A stretch of 10,963 nt of DNA, from the NCBI GenBank assembly GCA_016194465.1, contig JACQBO010000089.1, positions 1 to 10,963 of the forward strand. The letters run 5' to 3'. Under the pieces are notes generated by a model. It had not been told where the DNA came from. It searched no databases and saw only the letters and a program-made list of their open reading frames with translations. Each line of letters begins with the position of its first letter. Position 1 is the stretch's first letter. Source of the DNA: Candidatus Kerfeldbacteria bacterium. Its GTDB lineage: Bacteria > Patescibacteriota > Patescibacteriia > SBBC01 > CAIJZX01. Below, in pieces: positions 6,280-10,963 of this stretch. The translations under genes were made by a program, and so were the position numbers.

Positions 6280-6766
6280 GCGGACGGAAGAGGACTTGCG
6301 GATCTTCTTTGACTTCGCCCGGAGATGCGGCCCGGGTGTTCGGTTCGTGCTGGGCGTGCGCTCCGCAGCGCGGGAGAAGATCGAGTCGGCTCTCCGCAGT
6401 ATGAACGTCCCGCAGGCCGAACTACTTACCCTCGATGTGCCGGCATTGAACCTCGAGAACCAGCAGCGGCTCGTCGTAGAGATCATCGGCCAATCCGGCA
6501 TGGAGCGGCTAGCTCATCTTGTCGCGAGACGGACACAAGGCCACACGTTAGCCGCCGTAACAGCAGCGCGCCTCATACGAGAAGGAAGACTGACCCTCGC
6601 CGAAGTCGAGGCTAGCGAGGACTTCCTCTATGAGACATTCCATCGCTTCATCGACGTGATCGCGGAGACAGCCGGAGGAAGTCCCGAGATGGGTCGTCGG
6701 CTGCGGCGAGCTTTGGAAGTCATTGCCTGTGCTGGACCGATCCGCCCGAGTATCCGCGAGTGTTAG
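6280..6766 (+). pseudogene. STAND/AAA-type NTPase, internal fragment cut by repeats at both ends
   Basis: The frame is open from the first base after repeat 1 and runs 160 codons to repeat 2, where a stop (TAG) is supplied by the repeat itself. It has no plausible start; the TTG at 6296 is internal. RTEEDLRIFFDFARRCG followed by FVLGVRSAAREKIE resembles the post-Walker-B helix and sensor-1 strand ('vl..R') of STAND/NACHT-like ATPases. HLVARRTQGHTLAAVTAARL resembles the 'GxP' lid region. The Walker A and B motifs would lie upstream and are missing. Such NTPases often act as defence sensors, and a restriction-modification pair lies nearby. The family call rests on short motifs. Confidence 0.55.
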
Positions 6767-6892
6767 TTACATACAAAAATTTATAAAAAAGTGACTATTT
6801 CAGCCGCTTTAGAAAAACAAAAAGCGCTAAGAATAGCCATTTTTCTGAAAACGAACCTTCACTTTTTTATAAAAAAATAAATAGAACTAACA
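6761..6892 (-). repeat. 132-bp palindromic repeat, copy 2 (reverse)
   Basis: This is the same 132-bp unit as copy 1 in inverted orientation, with no difference seen by eye. It lies exactly between two codons of the NTPase reading frame: ...SIRE before and PDGLGIAGTD... after. The flanks (CCGCGAG on the left, CCAGATG on the right) show no target-site duplication. Confidence 0.95.
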
Positions 6893-6994
6893 CCAGATGG
6901 GCTTGGGATTGCCGGAACAGATGTCTATTCGGAAGCGACTCGCCAGGAATTGAATGTGGCGTTCCCAGGGATGATAAAAGGGCGCGTCGAATGA
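6893..6994 (+). pseudogene. 3' end of the interrupted NTPase-like gene
   Basis: The 33 codons from the repeat edge (PDGLGIAGTDVYSEATRQ...MIKGRVE) to TGA at 6992-6994 are in the same phase as the fragment before copy 2 once the 132-bp repeat is removed. The stop codon falls in the loop of the terminator at 6980-7004. I infer that this is the original C-terminus. The tail itself has no recognisable motif. Confidence 0.5.
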
Positions 6995-7004
6995 CGACGC
7001 GCCC
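6980..7004. terminator. Intrinsic terminator between convergent genes
   Basis: GGGCGCGTCG (6980-6989) and CGACGCGCCC (6995-7004) form a perfect 10-bp GC-rich stem around a 5-base loop. On the minus strand it is followed by TTTTAT, so it best serves the small minus-strand gene ending at 7022. It may also serve the plus-strand NTPase end, whose stop codon is in the loop. Confidence 0.8.
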
Positions 7005-7021
7005 GTGTATTCCCGAGTGGA

Positions 7022-7363
7022 TTAGTACGACACATCCATGCCCAGCGAGCAAGGCGGCACTTGCCTTGTACCCCAAGCGTCTTCGACAAGCACGCAAGGG
7101 TCGGTATCGCATCGGGCTGCCGGACCGGCCACAAATCCGATAATCGTTCCGAACGACTCAAGTGTGCCGAGATTCGGATGAAGAACCCGTACGCGATCGC
7201 CGACCTTAAGTGAGTAAGGATCGCGATCATTAGTTAGAACCGTAATGGAGTCCAGCGGGTAGTCAAGGTGCCTTGCGGCCCCCCAACCCACCGTTGTCAC
7301 CTGGACGTGCAGATTTCCCGCATCCGGCGACCGCGCTCCGTGCCGTCCCGGCCTGTCGATCAT
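7022..7363 (-). CDS. Small hypothetical protein, probably the 3' exon of an intron-split gene
   Basis: The full open frame is 113 codons, but its ATG (7363) and first roughly 35 codons overlap the group II intron's domains IV to VI. The genuine coding part is probably from about 7255 to the stop. That part reads YSLKVGDRVRVLHPNLGTLE, then a Gly/Val-rich strand and CVLVEDAWGTRQVPPCSLGM. 'LKVGDRVRVL' suggests a small SH3-like beta-barrel; I do not recognise a family. If the intron splices, the 5' exon might supply the start near ATG 7880 on the minus strand (after GGAGG), but the junction is not defined. A terminator with a T run follows the stop by about 17 bases. Confidence 0.45.
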   Translation of the reverse strand: MIDRPGRHGARSPDAGNLHVQVTTVGWGAARHLDYPLDSITVLTNDRDPYSLKVGDRVRVLHPNLGTLESFGTIIGFVAGPAARCDTDPCVLVEDAWGTRQVPPCSLGMDVSY

Positions 7364-7880
7364 CGCTCATGAGATGATCGGCGGGTGGGGACGGTTGCTT
7401 TATGGGCCTTATCGGCCCTCTTTGAGCGCTCAACCCCTTCGCTCGGCCCTTTCTACTGGGCGTCGTGGCTACTATGGGTCAGCTGACTTCTCGAGCAGCC
7501 GTCAACAGCGCATTTCCCACGTCGTGGTTATAGCGCCAAGTACCCGTCCAGGAAGACGGGAGCTGCCGAGATCTCCCTGGGTTTCCCCAACCACCTTTCT
7601 CCCGTTCGAGCCTCCTGTACGCTGCGTGCCCATAGCTGTTGCTGTGGCGCCGCTATGATCAGCGGCCGGACTTCCCCAGACCGACCTGGGTCGTCGCCGC
7701 GCAGCGCGTCCTCGGAGATTCGCTTTCGCTCAAGACCGGGAGATTGCCGGTTGGCCCTCTGGACGCGTCATCGCTGAGCGCGCACTGCCACGTACTACGT
7801 CTCCTGCTGCTAGCCGGGAACGGCGGGACTTGCACCCGCTGGCGTGTGGGGCCTGCCAGGCGTTACATCGGTCATTTACC
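7250..7880 (-). mobile_element. ORF-less group II intron (ribozyme without reverse transcriptase)
   Basis: Read on the minus strand, domain I features appear first: GTAACGCCTGGCAGGC (7866-7851) and CCAGCGGGTGCAAGTCCCGC. Then comes the block typical of the region just before the intron-encoded protein, GAGAAGTCAGC (7492-7482) with CATAGTAGCC. Domain V follows at 7331-7296 (GTCGCCGGATGCGGGAAATC onward, with a GAAA loop). A domain VI-like stem with a bulged A near 7263 lies at about 7289-7257. Only about 135 bases separate the pre-ORF motif and domain V, so the maturase/reverse transcriptase is absent. Domain V has an extra A in its lower stem. The canonical GUGYG 5' end was not found, so the 5' boundary is uncertain or truncated. 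The element is about 600 nt. Confidence 0.75.
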
Positions 7881-7896
7881 TCCTTCAGATTGTGGA

Positions 7897-8127
7897 ATGA
7901 GCGTGTGTGGCGCGTTGAGCCGGGGGTGTTAGTTACATACAAAAATTTATAAAAAAGTGACTATTCCAGCCGCTTTAGAAAAACAAAAAGCGCTAAGAAT
8001 AGCCATTTTTCTGAAAACGAACCTTCACTTTTTTATAAAAAAATAAATAGAACTAACATGGAACCCGCTCATCGCTGCTGTCCAACCTCTCGACGGACGC
8101 GGCGCCCTGTGGTACAACAACTCTTGA
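7897..8127 (+). pseudogene. Short plus-strand frame interrupted by repeat copy 3
   Basis: Removing the 132-bp repeat (7927-8058) joins MSVCGALSRG (from ATG 7897) directly and in phase to WNPLIAAVQPLDGRGALWYN and a stop at 8125-8127. The second piece reads like a real protein C-terminus and ends 2 bases before the endonuclease ATG. The true 5' end is unknown because the group II intron lies just upstream. It is a weak call, supported mainly by phase and amino acid character. Confidence 0.3.
7927..8058 (-). repeat. 132-bp palindromic repeat, copy 3 (reverse)
   Basis: This has the same orientation as copy 2 and differs from the others at one base (CTATTCC in place of CTATTTC in the inner arm). 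It sits between CCGGGGG and TGGAACC with no target duplication. It is directly upstream of the restriction-modification pair, whose own promoter is not evident. AT-rich hexamers in the repeat could provide one, but none is a clear match. Confidence 0.95.
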
Positions 8128-8129
8128 CC

Positions 8130-9083
8130 ATGCCTATCAACTCAGACAAACCTCATCTGTGGAAGGCGGACATCGCTGCCTCCGTGGACCAGTTCAATGC
8201 CTGGTTCATGAGGGCGGCGCCAAAGGCTTATCGGGACACGCGCGTCACGACGACACAGGCCGTGCTTGATGCATTGCAACTCACGAAAGGCCACCGTGCG
8301 ATCACGGCAGATGTGCTGAAGGCTCATCCAGGCGTGTTGCCGACCCTTCGGATGTCCACGTGCCCCCCAATCGCGGTCGATCGCCTGGTCGGCCTTTCTG
8401 GATGCAACAAGACCGTCGTCATGAGTATGGAGAAATACCAGCGCGTGCCCCCGCGCATGGCAGCTCCGACGCTGGACCAGGAGTTGGGCCGCATTAGTCG
8501 GATCTTTAGTCAACTCCTCGATCCAGATCTCTTCCCGTGGATTCCCGCTGGACGCGCGCCGGGTAAGGCTGAACTTGAGCGGGCGGCAACCGTCGTCGCG
8601 GATCGTCTCTGCGGTGCGCTGGCCAACCCGATTGTGCGAAATGCCCAGGAGCAACGTCAGCTCGCTCTCCTGGGCGACTACCTCGACAAGCGCGGTTACA
8701 AGCGAAAGCCCCACCCGGGAGGGAAACCGCTTACCGACATGGCAGCCGGAACCTATGCATTTCGGCTGCCAGTAACAGTCGGTGCGGAGCGGAAGGTCAC
8801 CGTCCCGATCGACGTCGCCATCCAGCCGAAGCGGCCACGGCCGGGGAAGCTGCCGGTCCTCATCGAAGCGAAATCCGCCGGGGACTACACGAACACGAAC
8901 AAGCGGCGGAAGGAAGAAGCCACGAAGATCCGGCAGCTGCAGGCTACCTACGGGGAGAAGATCGGGCTGCTGTTGTTCCTGTGCGGATACTTTGACAGCG
9001 GGTACCTTGGCTACGAGGCGGCCGAAGGGATAGACTGGGTCTGGGAGCACCGCCTAAGCGACTTGGATCAACTGGGACTCTAG
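8130..9083 (+). CDS. XamI-family type II restriction endonuclease
   Basis: Starting at ATG 8130 (MPINSDKPHLWKAD) gives 317 residues. The open frame extends upstream to an ATG at the edge of the repeat, but that extension is low-complexity and belongs to the interrupted frame. The N-terminus, the AWFMRAAPKAYRDTR segment, and the C-terminal LCGYFDSGYLGYEAAEGIDW are what I associate with the XamI family, which cuts GTCGAC. A PD-(D/E)xK-like core is visible: Asp228 in VPIDVAIQ and Glu246-x-Lys248 in LIEAKSAGD, followed by the basic NKRRKEEATK. The partner methyltransferase starts 5 bases downstream, so the pair is probably co-transcribed. No C-protein gene is seen. Specificity is inferred from the family. 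Confidence 0.82.
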   Translation: MPINSDKPHLWKADIAASVDQFNAWFMRAAPKAYRDTRVTTTQAVLDALQLTKGHRAITADVLKAHPGVLPTLRMSTCPPIAVDRLVGLSGCNKTVVMSMEKYQRVPPRMAAPTLDQELGRISRIFSQLLDPDLFPWIPAGRAPGKAELERAATVVADRLCGALANPIVRNAQEQRQLALLGDYLDKRGYKRKPHPGGKPLTDMAAGTYAFRLPVTVGAERKVTVPIDVAIQPKRPRPGKLPVLIEAKSAGDYTNTNKRRKEEATKIRQLQATYGEKIGLLLFLCGYFDSGYLGYEAAEGIDWVWEHRLSDLDQLGL

Positions 9084-9088
9084 AGGCC

Positions 9089-10705
9089 ATGGACGACTTC
9101 CTTCGGCTGGAACAGAAGCGCCTCGACCTTCAAGGGCGCCTTGACGCGAAGAAGAGTCAAGGTGACCGAAATGCGCTCGGTCAGTTTGCCACCCCCGAGC
9201 CGTTGGCCATGGACATGGCCAAGCTGGCCTTCGAGATCTTCCCCAAGGAAGAGCGGGCGCAAGTTCGCTTCTTGGATCCGTCAATCGGTCTGGGCTCCTT
9301 CTACTCGGCCTTCCGGCGCGCCTTTCCGAAGTGGGCCGGTGGCGTCGCCGAGGGCTTCGAGGTCGATCCAGAGTTTGCGGCAGGCGCCAAACGCCTGTGG
9401 GCTCCCACCGGCCTGGCCGTTCATGCCAGGGACTTCACGACGGCCACTGCGCCACCACCCGGGAAGCGGGCCACGCTGATCCTGGCAAACCCACCCTACG
9501 TGCGGCACCACCACCTCGAAGCCAGTGACAAGAGCCGATTGCAGGAGATCGCAGCAAGGCGGCTGGGGATCCGCATCAGCGGCCTGGCCGGGCTCTACTG
9601 CCACTTCCTGTTGCTCTGCCATGAGTGGCTGGAGGAGAGCGGCCTCGCGCTCTGGCTTGTGCCCTCGGAGTTTCTGGACGTCAACTACGGGGTGGCGCTC
9701 CGCCAGTACCTCCGGGAGCACGTCACCCTGCTGCGGATCCATCGGTTTGAGCCCGCCGACACGCAATTCGCCGATGCCTTAGTGTCATCCGCAGTCGTCG
9801 TCTTTCGGCGCGCGGCGCCGAAGCCCAATCACGAGGTACAGCTCAGCCGCGGCGGCACCCTCGACGAGCCGCGTTGGACGTCTACCAGGCCGCTCGCATC
9901 CCTCGTTCCGACAGAGAAGTGGACTTTCTCGAGCCGCCAGCGAGTCTTGGGCCGGCACGCCGAGGTTTCGAGGCTGGGGGATTATTTTTCCATCAAGCGC
10001 GGCATCGCGACCGGCGCCAATCAGTTTTTTATCTTGCCCCGGCAGAAGGCAGAAATCCTCGGCATTCCACCCAAGTTCTTGAAGCCGATCCTGCCCTCAC
10101 CGCGGCACCTCAAAGACCTCATCATTGACGCCGACTTGACAGGGCACGCCCTCGTGCCGAACCAACTAGTGGTCATCGATTGCCGACTGCCGGAGGAGCA
10201 CGTGAAGCGCCAAGCGCCGGGACTCCATGAGTACCTTTCTCAGGGCAGAGCCTCGGGGATCGTGGACGGCTACCTCATCCAGAGGCGCACACCGTGGTAC
10301 CGGCAGGAGGATCGGCCGGCGGCGCCCTTCCTCTGCACCTACATGGGCCGTGGGGCGGGATCAACCAACCCGTTCCGCTTCTTCTGGAACAAGTCTGCGG
10401 CGACGGCGGCAAATGTCTATCTTCTCCTCTACCCGCTCCCGTCGCTCCAGGCCGCCATCGAGCGGGACGCCTCGCTCCTGCGCAGCATTCACGCCTACCT
10501 CCAGTCCATCACCCCCGAGACGCTGCGGACCGGCGGGCGGGTCTACGGCGGAGCGCTCCATAAGCTGGAACCTCGCGAACTCGCCAATGTGTCTGCCGCA
10601 CCGCTCACCCAGCTGCTTGGCGGCCAGATCGCGCAGCTGGGACAGATTGACTTGTTCTCACCCACACCAGATCGCGTGCGGGAGCGAGCGGCCTCCGTTC
10701 GTTAG
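9089..10705 (+). CDS. Type II N6-adenine DNA methyltransferase (Eco57I-like class), partner of the XamI-family enzyme
   Basis: The product has 538 residues. The order of motifs is that of gamma-class adenine methylases: motif X NALGQFATPEPLA (28-40), the AdoMet-binding motif I FLDPSIGLGSF (61-71), motif II GFEVDP (89-94), motif III ARDF (113-116), and the catalytic motif IV NPPY (134-137) in ILANPPYVRHHH. The C-terminal part (about 260-520) is the likely target-recognition domain, with GIATGANQFFILP near 305 and RTPWYRQED near 400. It methylates adenine in the site cut by the upstream endonuclease to protect the host. The gene follows the endonuclease by 5 bases. Its stop overlaps a convergent minus-strand stop, so it appears full length. 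Confidence 0.88.
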   Translation: MDDFLRLEQKRLDLQGRLDAKKSQGDRNALGQFATPEPLAMDMAKLAFEIFPKEERAQVRFLDPSIGLGSFYSAFRRAFPKWAGGVAEGFEVDPEFAAGAKRLWAPTGLAVHARDFTTATAPPPGKRATLILANPPYVRHHHLEASDKSRLQEIAARRLGIRISGLAGLYCHFLLLCHEWLEESGLALWLVPSEFLDVNYGVALRQYLREHVTLLRIHRFEPADTQFADALVSSAVVVFRRAAPKPNHEVQLSRGGTLDEPRWTSTRPLASLVPTEKWTFSSRQRVLGRHAEVSRLGDYFSIKRGIATGANQFFILPRQKAEILGIPPKFLKPILPSPRHLKDLIIDADLTGHALVPNQLVVIDCRLPEEHVKRQAPGLHEYLSQGRASGIVDGYLIQRRTPWYRQEDRPAAPFLCTYMGRGAGSTNPFRFFWNKSAATAANVYLLLYPLPSLQAAIERDASLLRSIHAYLQSITPETLRTGGRVYGGALHKLEPRELANVSAAPLTQLLGGQIAQLGQIDLFSPTPDRVRERAASVR

Positions 10706-10821
10706 GACCCGCCCGCATCCTCCAGTGCAGCTGGCGCTTCCCTCCTACGGAAGAGACCCAAGAACTCATCCCGAAACTTCGAGTCCTCCTCCAACCCGCC
10801 AACGTTGAGCGGATAATTGCA
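10702..10821 (-). pseudogene. 3' fragment of an unidentified gene cut off by repeat copy 4
   Basis: On the minus strand the frame reads CNYPLNVGGLEEDSKFRDEF, then LGLFRRREAPAALEDAGGS, and stops at TAA (10704-10702). The stop overlaps the methyltransferase TAG tail to tail. A stop codon in repeat 4 (TAA in AACTAACA) closes the frame upstream. Ignoring the repeat, the 9 bases to its right continue it openly. The charged, non-repetitive composition looks coding. I do not recognise the protein. Confidence 0.45.
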
Positions 10822-10822
10822 G

Positions 10823-10954
10823 TGTTAGTTCTATTTATTTTTTTATAAAAAAGTGAAGGTTCGTTTTCAGAAAAATGGCTATTCTTAGCGCTTTTTGTTT
10901 TTCTAAAGCGGCTGAAATAGTCACTTTTTTATAAATTTTTGTATGTAACTAACA
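10823..10954 (+). repeat. 132-bp palindromic repeat, copy 4 (forward)
   Basis: I see no difference from copy 1, and it has the same orientation. The flanks are ATTGCAG and GCCTGAA, again without a target-site duplication. Copies 1 and 4 are direct repeats bracketing 4.5 kb of GC-rich DNA, while copies 2 and 3 inside are inverted relative to them. Only 9 bases follow it in the window. Confidence 0.95.
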
Positions 10955-10963
10955 GCCTGAAAA

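Noticed and set aside
7374..7932. Plus-strand frames at 7374-7658 and 7639-7932 as genes
   Set aside because: They are antisense to the structured group II intron RNA, which explains the GC-rich open frames.
8058..8129. Extended N-terminus (24 residues, MEPAHRCCPT...) of the restriction endonuclease
   Set aside because: The ATG straddles the repeat edge, the residues do not resemble the family, and another frame here reads as a protein C-terminus; ATG 8130 matches the family start.
8142..9050. Long minus-strand frame opposite the endonuclease
   Set aside because: This is a mirror frame of a GC-rich gene; the plus strand has the family motifs and the neighbour spacing.
6148..10954. CRISPR array
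   Set aside because: Repeats are 132 bp, inverted relative to each other, with intervals of 481, 1034 and 2764 bp that contain genes; no cas genes are present.
6148..10954. Integron cassette array with attC sites
   Set aside because: The repeats are in mixed orientation, their ends have reversed polarity to RYYYAAC...GTTRRRY, the intervals are gene fragments rather than whole cassettes, and no integrase is present.
6140..10963. Target-site duplication around the whole 6148-10954 block (CCTG on both sides)
   Set aside because: The left flank ends CACCTG directly at the repeat, but the right flank is GCCTGA with an extra G; the offset and short length make it chance-level.

Overview
The window joins two unlike blocks. 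Positions 1 to about 6147 have moderate GC and look like a chromosome of a Candidate Phyla Radiation (Patescibacteria) bacterium. The signs are very short versions of conserved proteins (a 136-residue TsaB-like protein, a palm-eroded Y-family polymerase relative), a winged-helix/nucleotidyltransferase-like regulator, a large membrane-anchored PP2C-like/propeller protein, weak Shine-Dalgarno signals, and a two-gene rplJ-rplL operon. From 6148 onward, GC-rich DNA of another style is cut up by four near-identical AT-rich 132-bp palindromic repeats. The lineage is inferred from protein character only.

Layout of the left block: lexA (+, with a sigma70-type promoter and structured leader); three stacked hairpins; a truncated ImuB/DinB-like gene (+) whose tail overlaps a convergent tsaB-like gene (-); a wHTH regulator overlapping tsaB by 4 bp (-); a divergent promoter centred on AGTATACT; the 739-residue PP2C-like/TM/propeller gene (+); a perfect 38-bp palindromic terminator serving both strands; then rplL and rplJ (-). 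Upstream of rplJ is a textbook promoter and a roughly 125-nt leader. The leader has a long-range stem that competes with a perfect terminator just before the start codon, which is an apparent L10-type attenuator.

Layout of the right block: repeat 1 (+), the 3' part of a STAND/AAA-type NTPase gene, repeat 2 (-), the end of that gene plus a small hypothetical gene (-) and an ORF-less group II intron (-), repeat 3 (-), a complete restriction-modification pair (XamI/GTCGAC-family endonuclease and N6-adenine methyltransferase, +), the 3' end of a convergent gene (-), and repeat 4 (+). Deleting repeat 2 rejoins the NTPase frame in phase. Deleting repeat 3 rejoins a short open frame, and deleting repeat 4 leaves the truncated minus-strand gene open. 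The repeats therefore look like small non-autonomous mobile elements inserted into pre-existing genes without visible target duplications.

The least secure point is the join at repeat 1, where GC content and gene style change abruptly. Nearly identical 132-bp repeats can also produce a chimeric assembly, so co-residence of the two blocks in one genome needs read-level support.
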